Shown here piece by piece: positions 17,766 through 27,308 of a stretch of DNA of 64,000 nt. The DNA is from Pseudomonas helmanticensis. Lineage in GTDB: Bacteria; Pseudomonadota; Gammaproteobacteria; Pseudomonadales; Pseudomonadaceae. Positions within the stretch are counted from its first letter, which is position 1. Each line of letters begins with the position of its first letter. Location of the stretch: the NCBI RefSeq assembly GCF_900182985.1, contig NZ_FXUY01000002.1, forward strand, positions 250,501 through 314,500, given 5' to 3'. The position numbers were made by a program, and so were the translations under genes. The notes below the pieces were generated by a model. It worked only from the letters and a program-made list of their open reading frames with translations, did no database searches and had not been told where the DNA came from.

Positions 17766-19031
17766 ATGTATCTGTTTCGTCTGGCCATGGCCAGCCTGGC
17801 CAACCGCCGCTTTACCGCGCTACTGACCGCCTTCGCCATCGCCCTGTCGGTGTGCCTGTTGCTCGCCGTTGAACGGGTGCGCACCGAAGCCAAAGCCAGT
17901 TTCGCCAGCACCATCAGCGGCACCGACCTGATCGTCGGCGCCCGATCCGGTTCGGTCAATCTGCTGCTGTACTCGGTGTTCCGCATCGGCAACGCCACCA
18001 ACAACATTCGCTGGGACAGCTTCGAGCACTTCGCCAACAACCCGAAAGTGAAATGGGCGATCCCGATGTCCCTCGGCGACTCCCATCGCGGTTACCGGGT
18101 GATGGGCACCACGCAAGCCTATTTCGAACACTACCAATACGGGCGCCAGCAGCATCTGCAACTGGCCGATGGTCGCGCGTTTGCCACTGATCCGTTTGAA
18201 GTGGTGCTCGGTGCCGAAGTCGCTGACGCGCTGCATTACAAGCTCGGCGACCAACTGGTGCTGGCCCACGGCGTGGCGGCGATCAGTCTGGTCAAGCACG
18301 ACGACAAACCGTTCACCGTGGTCGGTATTCTCAAGCGCACCGGCACTCCGGTCGATCGCACGTTGCACATCAGTCTCGGTGGCATGGAAGCGATTCACAT
18401 CGACTGGCACAACGGCGTGCCGGCCCGAGGCAATGGGCGGATCAGCGCTGATCAGGCGCGCAACATGGATCTGACGCCGCAAGCGATTACCGCGTTCATG
18501 CTCGGCCTCAACAGCAAGATTTCCACCTTTGCGCTGCAACGCGAGATCAACGAGTTCCGTGGTGAGCCGATGCTGGCGATCCTGCCAGGCGTGGCGTTGC
18601 AGGAGTTGTGGAGCTTGATGAGCACCGCGGAAAAAGCGTTGTTCGTGGTTTCACTGTTCGTGGTGCTGACCGGGTTGATCGGCATGCTCACGGCGATTCT
18701 CACCAGCCTCAACGAACGTCGTCGCGAGATGGCGATTCTGCGTTCGGTTGGCGCGCGACCGTGGCACATCGCGAGTCTGTTGGTGCTGGAAGCGTTTGCT
18801 TTGGCGCTGACCGGGGTGATCGCCGGCGTTGCGTTGCTGTACATCGGCATCGCTGCAGCGCAGGGTTACGTGCAGGCCAATTACGGTTTGTTCCTGCCGC
18901 TGGCGTGGCCGAGCGAGTATGAATGGACGCTGCTCGGTGGCATTCTGGCAGCCGCGCTGCTGATGGGCAGCGTGCCGGCCTGGCGGGCGTATCGCCAATC
19001 CCTGGCCGATGGCCTGTCGATCCGTTTATGA
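17766..19031 (+). CDS. FtsX/MacB-like ABC permease of the zinc operon
   Basis: This 421-residue protein has one N-terminal membrane helix (MYLFRLAMASLANRRFTALLTAFAIALSV), a periplasmic domain of about 220 residues, and three C-terminal helices (around residues 285-310, 340-365 and 385-405), the FtsX layout. MacB-like permeases move substrates by mechanotransmission rather than through a classic channel. It lies 1 bp after the ATPase gene and overlaps an ATG of the next gene (ATGA). Confidence 0.9.
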   Translation: MYLFRLAMASLANRRFTALLTAFAIALSVCLLLAVERVRTEAKASFASTISGTDLIVGARSGSVNLLLYSVFRIGNATNNIRWDSFEHFANNPKVKWAIPMSLGDSHRGYRVMGTTQAYFEHYQYGRQQHLQLADGRAFATDPFEVVLGAEVADALHYKLGDQLVLAHGVAAISLVKHDDKPFTVVGILKRTGTPVDRTLHISLGGMEAIHIDWHNGVPARGNGRISADQARNMDLTPQAITAFMLGLNSKISTFALQREINEFRGEPMLAILPGVALQELWSLMSTAEKALFVVSLFVVLTGLIGMLTAILTSLNERRREMAILRSVGARPWHIASLLVLEAFALALTGVIAGVALLYIGIAAAQGYVQANYGLFLPLAWPSEYEWTLLGGILAAALLMGSVPAWRAYRQSLADGLSIRL

Positions 19032-19042
19032 GGATGTTCACC

Positions 19043-19561
19043 ATGCCCCGCGCCTTGCTTGCGCTGCTGTTGCTGGTCGCCCTGCCCGTGTGGGCAGCGG
19101 CGCCGAAAGATCTGACGTGGTCGGAGATGATCCCGCCGGATGCTGCGCCGGAAGTGCCGAACATGACCCCGCTGCATGACATGTCGAAGATGAGCGATGC
19201 GCTGTCTGCCGAGTCGGCGCCAGCGGCGAAGCAGGACCTGCCGAATGCGCCAGTGGTGCAAGCGCTCGACGGGCAGAACATTCGCTTGCCGGGCTACATC
19301 GTGCCGCTGGAAGTGAATGAAGAAGGACGCACCACCGACTTCCTGCTGGTGCCGTATTTCGGCGCTTGCATCCATGTGCCGCCACCGCCGTCGAACCAGA
19401 TCGTGCATGTGAAAAGCGAGTTGGGCGTGAAGCTTGATGAGTTGTATCAGCCGTACTGGGTCGAGGGGCCGTTGCAGGTCAAGGCGTCGAGCAGTGAGCT
19501 GGCGGATGCCGGGTATCAGATGGATGCCGACAAGATTTATGTGTATGAGCTGCCGGAGTAA
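19043..19561 (+). CDS. DUF3299 periplasmic protein of the zinc operon
   Basis: This 172-residue protein has a signal peptide (MPRALLALLLLVALPVWA) and the DUF3299 core IVPLEVNEEGRTTDFLLVPYFGACIHVPPPPSNQIVHV. The conserved Cys/His of GACIHVPPPPSNQ may bind metal. ATG 19043 follows AGGA by 8 bp; ATG 19028, which overlaps the permease stop, is an alternative. It is the last gene of the operon; family knowledge links DUF3299 proteins with zinc-regulated ABC loci. Confidence 0.85.
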   Translation: MPRALLALLLLVALPVWAAAPKDLTWSEMIPPDAAPEVPNMTPLHDMSKMSDALSAESAPAAKQDLPNAPVVQALDGQNIRLPGYIVPLEVNEEGRTTDFLLVPYFGACIHVPPPPSNQIVHVKSELGVKLDELYQPYWVEGPLQVKASSSELADAGYQMDADKIYVYELPE

Positions 19562-19577
19562 ACCCCGGTAGTTTCAA

Positions 19578-19658
19578 GATCAAAGGATCGCAGCCTTCGG
19601 CAGCTCCTACAGGGGATCATGTTTCTCTGTAGGAGCTGCCCAAGGCTGCGATCCTTTG
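19578..19658. repeat. REP-type inverted repeat pair (family A, CTTTG/CAAAG ends)
   Basis: Arms GATCAAAGGATCGCAGCC and a matching inverted arm with a CCCAAGG mismatch lie between the zinc operon and oprG. Confidence 0.88.
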
Positions 19659-19675
19659 CGGACTTCACTGTTTCA

Positions 19676-19689
19676 TTGAGCTGAGTCAA
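19676..19689 (+). promoter_or_regulatory. Candidate Anr/Fnr box upstream of oprG
   Basis: TTGAGCTGAGTCAA has the TTGA-N6-TCAA half sites of the Anr/Fnr site (consensus TTGAT-N4-ATCAA, inner bases differ). It lies 66 bp before the oprG ATG. P. aeruginosa oprG is known to be Anr-dependent. Confidence 0.5.
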
Positions 19690-19755
19690 AAGACCGTATC
19701 AGTTGGCTTCGTACCATAGGACATCAGAAACTTTTAACGTCCTTTTGGAGCCCCC

Positions 19756-20454
19756 ATGAACAAGTCCTTGCTCAGCGCTTCGTTGTTTGCCCTCGCGCTC
19801 GCAGCCCCGCTCGCCCATGCCCACGATGCCGGTGACATCATCGTTCGCGCCGGTGCGATCACCGTCAACCCGAAGGCCGACAGCTCCAGCGTCAAGGTCG
19901 ATCAGGGTCCGCTGAGCGGCACCAATCTGGGCGGCAAGGCGACCATGAGCAGTGACACCCAACTGGGCCTGAACTTCGCCTACATGGTCACCAACAACAT
20001 CGGTATCGAGTTGCTGGCGGCCTCGCCGTTCGAACACGACGTGAAGCTCAAGGGCACCGCCCTGCCAGCGGCGAACGGTAAACTCGGCACCCTGAAGCAC
20101 TTGCCGCCGACCCTCAGCGTCGTCTACTACCCACTGGATTCGAAGTCGGCCTTCCAGCCGTACGTCGGCGGCGGTATCAACTACACCTGGATCTACGACG
20201 AACACGTCGGCAGCGAAGCCCAATCCAACGGCTTCAGCAACTTCAAGGCGAAAAACTCCTGGGGTCTGGCCTGGCAGGTCGGCGCCGATTACATGCTGAC
20301 CGACAACATCATGCTCAACGCCCAGGTGCGTTACATCGACATCGATACCCGCGCGACTGTCGAGAACAACGCGGTGGCACCGGGCACTCGGGCCAAAGTG
20401 AATGTTGATGTCGATCCATTTGTGTACATGGTGGGTCTGGGCTACAAGTTCTAA
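19756..20454 (+). CDS. oprG: OmpW/OprG-family outer-membrane protein
   Basis: This 232-residue protein has a signal peptide (residues 1-22, ending AHA) and an eight-stranded OmpW barrel ending in the outer-membrane signal VYMVGLGYKF. Family members pass small hydrophobic molecules or small amino acids across the outer membrane. A GGAG (TTTTGGAGCC) precedes the ATG. A strong terminator follows about 140 bp downstream. Placement after the zinc operon matches P. aeruginosa PA4067. Confidence 0.93.
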   Translation: MNKSLLSASLFALALAAPLAHAHDAGDIIVRAGAITVNPKADSSSVKVDQGPLSGTNLGGKATMSSDTQLGLNFAYMVTNNIGIELLAASPFEHDVKLKGTALPAANGKLGTLKHLPPTLSVVYYPLDSKSAFQPYVGGGINYTWIYDEHVGSEAQSNGFSNFKAKNSWGLAWQVGADYMLTDNIMLNAQVRYIDIDTRATVENNAVAPGTRAKVNVDVDPFVYMVGLGYKF

Positions 20455-20543
20455 GCTGATTTTTACCGAACGTTCACGTGGTGGTGGATGAGGCTTGGTG
20501 GTGGGCAGGCATAGAACTGACGGCAACCGTATGCAGTTGATCG

Positions 20544-20572
20544 GGGGATAACATCCCCTCGCCACAGGGATC
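20544..20572. repeat. Single-arm remnant of family C repeat
   Basis: GGGATAACATCCCCTCGCCA-type sequence resembles one arm of the 9908-9999 element, without a clear partner. Confidence 0.6.
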
Positions 20573-20591
20573 GCGATAAATTCCGGCCGTG

Positions 20592-20621
20592 AAAAAGGCG
20601 CCTGTCAAAGGGCGCCTTTTT
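20592..20621 (+). terminator. Rho-independent terminator of oprG
   Basis: AAAAAGGCGCC and GGCGCCTTTTT pair around an 8-nt loop and a T run follows. The A run on the left arm lets it work in both directions. Confidence 0.9.
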
Positions 20622-20657
20622 CATGTCTGCCACAAATATTTGGCGTGAGTTGGATCT

Positions 20658-20814
20658 CCCCCTCACCCCAGCCCTCTCCCTCAGGGAGAGGGGAAAGGGA
20701 GCCGATTTGTGTGCTTTTCAAATCCGAGTTCGACTCGGTATCTCACGTCGGTGTAACTCGAAAGAACACCTCGGTCAGTCCCCTCTCCCCCGGGAGAGGG
20801 TTAGGGTTAGGGGG
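20658..20814. repeat. Inverted repeat pair (family D, CCCTCACCCCAGCCCTCTCC arms)
   Basis: CCCTCACCCCAGCCCTCTCC and the opposed GGGAGAGGGTTAGGG stretch lie about 110 bp apart, between oprG and the convergent epimerase gene. A second copy lies at 29471-29634. Confidence 0.85.
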
Positions 20815-20818
20815 CTTT

Positions 20819-21743
<925 letters not shown>

Positions 21744-21751
<8 letters not shown>

Positions 21752-22628
21752 GACGATAAAACCTATCCAGTAAAGCCGGGAGCGCGGCACGCCAGGCGCG
21801 CGGTTTGATCCCGAAAGTGTGCAGAATTTTCTTGCAGGCAAGCACCGCGTGTTGCGGCTCTTCGGCTGCGTCCGGACGCGCGGCGTGGGCTTGCGCGGTC
21901 GGCGCTTCGATGGCCAGAGCGTGCAGGCTGCGGGCTTCGGTCAGAATCGCCTGACCCAACGCCAGCGGTGTGGTCGCCTCGTGGCCAGCGTAGTGGTAAG
22001 TGCCCCACAGCGGCGCGGCGCAATCGAGTTGCTTGAGCACCGAGATGATCACCCGCGCAGCGTCGTCGACCGGGGTCGGATTGCCGCGGCGATCATCGGC
22101 CAGGAGTAATTCTTCCGGTTGCTCGGCGCGGGCGAGGAAACGCCCGAGGGTGCCGTCCGGGCTGTCATCGAGCAGCCAGCCAAAACGCAGCAACACATGC
22201 TGCGGACAGGTGGCGCGAACGCTCTGCTCGATGCGCCACAACGCCTGACCGCGCAGGCCCAACGGCACTGGCTCGTCTTTTTCGCTGTAAGCGGTGGCAC
22301 GCGAGCCGTCGAACACGCGATAACTGGAGGGCTGCACGAGGACGATGTTGTGGTGCTGGCACAGTTCGGCCAGGCGCTCGATCGCACGCTCTTGTCCGGT
22401 CATCCGGGTTTCGCTGACGGCCTCGGCCTGGAACCAGTCGAAATAGTAGGCGAGGTTGATCAACGCGTCGGGACGGGTGTCGTCGAGCAATTGGGTCAGG
22501 CTCGCGGCATCCCAGCCGTTTTCGGGCGGGCGGGGGGCGAGGAAACCGATGTCTTCCTCCGCACCGAGGCGAATCAGCGCCTGCCCAAGGGCATTTCCGC
22601 CGCCCAGTAACATAAGGCGCATTCGCAT
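21744..22628 (-). CDS. RmlD-like SDR protein with lost catalytic Tyr/Lys
   Basis: This 294-residue protein has an N-terminal nucleotide-binding loop (LLGGGNALGQALIR) and an RmlD-like layout (RPDALINLAYYFDWF, VQPSSYRVFDG). Where RmlD enzymes have YxxxK the aligned segment is LGLRGQALW, so Tyr and Lys look replaced by Arg and Leu. It may be a binding or regulatory partner for the overlapping epimerase. Starts at 22628, 22622 or 22613 are all possible; no strong ribosome site decides. Confidence 0.78.
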
Positions 22629-22788
22629 AGAGTCAGCAGGCCCAGTCTGATTGGAACGATGGCTTTAGCGACGGATCTTGTGGATCCGTCGCCGATAATT
22701 GCCGGAATCGTTGCATTTTGCGGGTTTAGTGCGCAACCGTCATCCGTAAAGTGTTCATCCCGGATATTTGTAGTGCCACGACTGGCGC

Positions 22789-22855
22789 CATCGCGAGCAG
22801 GCTCACTCCTACAGGGGAACGCATTTCAAATGTAGGAGTGAGCCTGCTCGCGATG
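22789..22855. repeat. Inverted repeat pair (family B, CATCGCGAGCAGGCTCACTC arms)
   Basis: Two near-perfect arms enclose GGGGAACGCATTTCAAAT upstream of lhr in the divergent gap. Confidence 0.9.
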
Positions 22856-22906
22856 AGGCCCGAACGGTACTTGCATCTTCCCCCCTGCGACCGCATAACT
22901 TATGCC

Positions 22907-25900
22907 ATGAATCTGCCCCTCCCCGCCGACAGCGCCCTGGCAGGCTTTCACCCCGCCGTCAGCGCCTGGTTCAGCAACACATTCGCGACGGTCACCGCCG
23001 CCCAGGCCCGTGCATGGCCGTTGATCCGCCAGCGCCGCTCGACACTGATCGCGGCGCCCACCGGCTCGGGCAAAACCCTGACCGCGTTCCTTGCCGTGCT
23101 CGACGATCTTGTCCACCGTGGCCTGGAAAACCCCGACGGTCTGCCCGACGAAACCCTGGTGGTCTACGTCTCGCCATTGAAAGCGCTGTCCAACGACATC
23201 CGCATCAACCTGCAAAATCCATTGGCCGGGATCACCGAACAGCTGCAGCAGATGAACCTGCCAGAAATACACATCACCACCGCTGTGCGCACCGGCGACA
23301 CCCCGCAGAGAGAACGCGCCGCCATGCGCAAGACCGCGCCGCACATTCTGGTGACCACGCCGGAATCGCTTTACGTGCTGCTCGGCTCGGAATCCGGACG
23401 AAAAATGCTCGGCACCACGCGCACGGTGATCATCGACGAAATCCACGCCATGGCCGCCGGCAAACGCGGCAGCCACTTGGCTTTGAGCCTTGAGCGCCTG
23501 CAAGCACTGTGCGCCGAACCGCTGACCCGCATCGGCCTCTCCGCCACACAAAAACCGGTCGAAGCCGTGGCGCAATTCCTCGTCGGTCATGACCGTCCCT
23601 GCGAAATCATCGACATCGGTCACGCTCGCCCACGGGATCTCGGCATAGAGGTGCCGCCCGTGCCGTTGTCAGCCGTCATGGCCAACGATGTCTGGGAATT
23701 GGTTTACGACCGCCTCGCCGAACTTGCCCGCGAGCACCGCACCACACTGATTTTCGTCAACACCCGGCGTCTGGCCGAACGCCTGAGCCGGCACCTCAGC
23801 GAGCGCCTCGGCAAGCACGCGGTGGCGGCGCATCACGGCAGTCTGGCCAAGGAGTTTCGCCTCGACGCCGAACAACGCCTCAAGCGTGGTGAGTTACAAG
23901 TGTTGATCGCCACCGCGTCGTTGGAGCTTGGCATCGATATCGGTGAAGTCGATCTGGTCTGTCAGATCGCCTCGCCGCGTTCAATCGCCGGATTTCTACA
24001 ACGCGTCGGCCGTTCCGGACACCAGGTGGGCGGCACGCCCAAGGGTCGGTTGTTCGCCACCACCCGCGATGACTTGATTGAATGCGCCGCCCTGCTCGAC
24101 TGCGTGCGCCGTGGCGAACTCGACACGCTGCACATTCCCGAAGCGCCGCTGGATGTGTTGGCGCAGCAAATCATCGCCGAAGTCAGCTGCCAGGAATGGC
24201 CGGAAGACGCCTTGCTGGCGATGTTCCGCAAAGCTTCGCCGTATCGCGACCTCGACGAAAAACACTATCAAGCTCTGCTGACGATGCTCGCCGAAGGCTA
24301 CAACGGTCGCCAGGGCATCCGCAGCGCGTACCTGCACCGCGACGCCGTCAGCCGCACCTTGCGTGGCCGCCGTGGCTCGCAACTGACCGCCGTGACCAGC
24401 GGCGGCACCATTCCCGACAACGCCGATTACAGCGTGATGCTCGAGCCGCAAGGCCTGAACATCGGCAGCGTCAACGAAGACTTCGCCGTGGAAAGCATTG
24501 CCGGCGATGTGTTCCAGCTCGGCAATACCTCCTACCGGATCCTGCGCGTGGAAACCGGCAAGGTGCGCGTCGAGGATGCCCACGGCCAACCGCCGACCAT
24601 TCCGTTCTGGCTCGGCGAAGCGCCGGGGCGCAGCGATGAACTGTCGTTCGCCGTGGCGCGCCTGCAAGCGCAGCTCGACGCGTTGCTTGGCGCCAGCCCC
24701 GGCGATCTGCAACCGGCGCTCGACTGGCTGACGCAGACCCTCGGCCTCGACCTCGCCAGCGCCGAACAACTGGTCGAATACCTCGCCCGCGCCAGCCAGA
24801 CCCTCGGCGCCCTGCCCTCGCAGGACACGCTGCTCATGGAGCGGTTTTTCGACGAGTCCGGTGGCACCCAACTGATCATCCATTCACCGTTCGGCAGCCG
24901 TATAAACCGCGCTTGGGGCCTGGCCCTGCGCAAGCGTTTCTGCCGCACCTTCAACTTTGAATTGCAGGCGGCCGCCAGCGAAGATGCGATCGTGCTGTCG
25001 CTGTCCACCAGCCACAGCTTTGAGCTGGATGAGATCTGGCGCTACCTGCACAGCAACAGTGCCGAGCACATCCTTATTCAAGCGGTGCTCGACGCGCCGC
25101 TGTTCGGCGTGCGCTGGCGCTGGAATGCCGGCGTGGCGCTGGCGTTGCCGCGGTTTACCGGCGGGCGCAAAGTGGCGCCGCAGTTGCAGCGGATGAAAAG
25201 CGAAGACCTGATTGCCAGCGTGTTTCCCGATCAGATTGCCTGCCTGGAAAACCTCGCCGGCGAACGGGAAATTCCCGAGCATCCCTTGATTGAGCAAACC
25301 CTTGACGATTGTCTGCACGAAGCAATGGACAGCGAAGGCTGGCTCAATCTGCTGCGACGCATGGAGCGTGGCGAGGTGCGCTTGATCAGTCGCGACCTGC
25401 CAGCGCCCTCACCGCTCGCGGCAGAAATTCTCAGTGCGCGGCCGTACACCTTTCTCGACGATGCACCGCTGGAAGAACGTCGCACGCAAGCGGTGATCAA
25501 CCGGCGCTGGAGCGATCCGCAATCGACTGATGATCTCGGTGCTTTAGATGCCGACGCGATTGCTGCCGTGCGCGAAGAAGCCTGGCCGACGCCGAACGCT
25601 GTGGATGAAATGCATGAGGCGCTGATGAGTCTGGCGTGTATCAGCGAGGCTGAAGTGCAAGCGAACGCCGGTTGGCGTGGATGGCTGGAGACCTTGGCCA
25701 GCAGCGGTCGCGCCTGCCAATTGCAGGTCGATCCCGAGCATTGTTTATGGCTGGCCCGCGAACGCCTGACGTGTCTGCAAGCAGTTTATCCACAGGCCAA
25801 ATTGCAACCCGAGCTGGAGGCGTTGCCGGGATTCGATGAAGCCTGGACGTTCGATGAGGCATTGGTCGAAGTGATCCGCGCGCGCCTCGGTGCGTTCGGC

Positions 25901-27193
25901 CCACTGCCGTTATCCGCCATAGCCGAACCTCTGTCGCTGCCGACGGCTCCAGTCAATCAAGCACTCGCTCAACTGGAGCGCGAAGGTTATGTGCTGCGCG
26001 GCCAATTCACGCCGAAACTGCACCTCGAGGAATGGTGCGAACGGCATCTGCTCGCACGCATTCATCGCTACACGGTCAAGCGTCTACGCCGGGAAATCGA
26101 ACCGGTGGCGTTGCAGGATTTCATGCGTTTTTTGTTTGACTGGCAGCATCTTTCGCCGTCGACTCGTGGCCAAGGCAGCGCGGTGTTGCCGGCGATTGTC
26201 GGCCAGTTCGAAGGCTACGCGGCGGCGGCCTCAGCGTGGGACAGCGACATCCTTCCGGCGCGCCTGAAAGACTATTCGCCGAGCTGGCTGGATGATCTGT
26301 GCCGCAACGGCAAACTGGTGTGGACACGCTTGAGTGCCCGGCAAAAAGTCAGCGGCACGGCGTTGCGCAGTACGCCGATTGTGTTGCTGCCGCGCAGTCA
26401 GGTGGGTTTGTGGAGCGCGTTGGCCGAACAGACGCCCGTGAACGAACTCTCACCGAAAACTCAAAAGGTTTTTGAAGCCTTGAGTCAGCACGGTGCGCTG
26501 TTTTTTGATGAGCTGATTCATGAAGCGCATCTGCTGCGCACAGAGCTGGAAATCGCCTTGCAGGAACTGGTCGGCGCGGGCCTGGTGAACGCTGACAGCT
26601 TCGCCGGTTTACGCGCGTTGATCACCCCGGCGAGCAAGCGCCAGCAGCGCAGCAGTCGGCGCGGACGCGGGGCTTTTGTTGGCGGGATGGACGATGCCGG
26701 GCGCTGGGCGTTGCTGCGGCGCGGGGCAGTTGTGGATAACAGCGAGACGCTGGAGCACGTCGCCATGACCTTGCTGCGCCGTTACGGCGTGGTGTTCTGG
26801 CGCTTGCTGGAGCGTGAGGCAGACTGGTTACCGAGTTGGCGGGAATTGCTGCGCACGTTTCATCGGCTGGAAGCGCGCGGCGAGATTCGTGGTGGACGGT
26901 TTGTCAGTGGTTTGGCCGGTGAGCAGTTCGCCTTGCCGGAGGCGATTCCGTTGCTGCGCGAAGTCCGTCGGCGGCCGCATGACGGCAGTCTGGTGGCGGT
27001 GTGCGGGGTTGATCCGCTGAACCTGGCCGGGACGTTGTTGCCGGGGGTGAAAGTGCCGGCGCTGGTGAGTAATCGTTTGGTGTATCGGGATGGGTTGCCG
27101 GCGGCGGCGGAGATTGCCGGCAAGCAGCAGTTTTGGCTGGAGCTGGACCAGATTGCCATGGAGCAGGTGCGCGGCAAGCTGATCCGGCATTGA
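22907..27193 (+). CDS. lhr: Large DEAD/DEAH-box helicase Lhr
   Basis: This 1428-residue protein is close to the E. coli Lhr length. It has an N-terminal helicase core: Walker A APTGSGKT (about residues 49-56), DEIH (about 177-180), GLSATQKP, and motif VI region QRVGRSGHQ (about residues 365-373), then a winged-helix/beta-barrel Lhr core and a long C-terminal part ending near residue 1428 that in Lhr carries HTH and DNA-glycosylase-like regions. Lhr is a 3'-5' DNA/RNA-DNA helicase linked to repair. ATG 22907 matches the conserved MNLPLPADSAL; the longer frame runs into the repeat. Confidence 0.94.
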   Translation: MNLPLPADSALAGFHPAVSAWFSNTFATVTAAQARAWPLIRQRRSTLIAAPTGSGKTLTAFLAVLDDLVHRGLENPDGLPDETLVVYVSPLKALSNDIRINLQNPLAGITEQLQQMNLPEIHITTAVRTGDTPQRERAAMRKTAPHILVTTPESLYVLLGSESGRKMLGTTRTVIIDEIHAMAAGKRGSHLALSLERLQALCAEPLTRIGLSATQKPVEAVAQFLVGHDRPCEIIDIGHARPRDLGIEVPPVPLSAVMANDVWELVYDRLAELAREHRTTLIFVNTRRLAERLSRHLSERLGKHAVAAHHGSLAKEFRLDAEQRLKRGELQVLIATASLELGIDIGEVDLVCQIASPRSIAGFLQRVGRSGHQVGGTPKGRLFATTRDDLIECAALLDCVRRGELDTLHIPEAPLDVLAQQIIAEVSCQEWPEDALLAMFRKASPYRDLDEKHYQALLTMLAEGYNGRQGIRSAYLHRDAVSRTLRGRRGSQLTAVTSGGTIPDNADYSVMLEPQGLNIGSVNEDFAVESIAGDVFQLGNTSYRILRVETGKVRVEDAHGQPPTIPFWLGEAPGRSDELSFAVARLQAQLDALLGASPGDLQPALDWLTQTLGLDLASAEQLVEYLARASQTLGALPSQDTLLMERFFDESGGTQLIIHSPFGSRINRAWGLALRKRFCRTFNFELQAAASEDAIVLSLSTSHSFELDEIWRYLHSNSAEHILIQAVLDAPLFGVRWRWNAGVALALPRFTGGRKVAPQLQRMKSEDLIASVFPDQIACLENLAGEREIPEHPLIEQTLDDCLHEAMDSEGWLNLLRRMERGEVRLISRDLPAPSPLAAEILSARPYTFLDDAPLEERRTQAVINRRWSDPQSTDDLGALDADAIAAVREEAWPTPNAVDEMHEALMSLACISEAEVQANAGWRGWLETLASSGRACQLQVDPEHCLWLARERLTCLQAVYPQAKLQPELEALPGFDEAWTFDEALVEVIRARLGAFGPLPLSAIAEPLSLPTAPVNQALAQLEREGYVLRGQFTPKLHLEEWCERHLLARIHRYTVKRLRREIEPVALQDFMRFLFDWQHLSPSTRGQGSAVLPAIVGQFEGYAAAASAWDSDILPARLKDYSPSWLDDLCRNGKLVWTRLSARQKVSGTALRSTPIVLLPRSQVGLWSALAEQTPVNELSPKTQKVFEALSQHGALFFDELIHEAHLLRTELEIALQELVGAGLVNADSFAGLRALITPASKRQQRSSRRGRGAFVGGMDDAGRWALLRRGAVVDNSETLEHVAMTLLRRYGVVFWRLLEREADWLPSWRELLRTFHRLEARGEIRGGRFVSGLAGEQFALPEAIPLLREVRRRPHDGSLVAVCGVDPLNLAGTLLPGVKVPALVSNRLVYRDGLPAAAEIAGKQQFWLELDQIAMEQVRGKLIRH

Positions 27194-27211
27194 GGGTGGC
27201 AGTTCTGACCT

Positions 27212-27279
27212 CATCGCGAGCAGGCTCACTCCTACATTTTGGAATGCGTTCCCCTGTAGGAGTGAGCCTGCTCGCGATA
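27212..27279. repeat. Inverted repeat pair (family B)
   Basis: CATCGCGAGCAGGCTCACTC and its complement lie between the convergent lhr and MscS-family genes; the hairpin can cap both transcripts. Confidence 0.9.
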
Positions 27280-27308
27280 AGGCCAGTATTACCAACACGA
27301 GACCTGCG

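Larger units (their letters stand above)
20455..20818. other. 364-bp gene-free gap after oprG
   Basis: This gap holds a half-copy of repeat family C (20544-20572), a terminator (20592-20621) and a family D repeat (20658-20814). I see no credible small gene. Confidence 0.8.
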
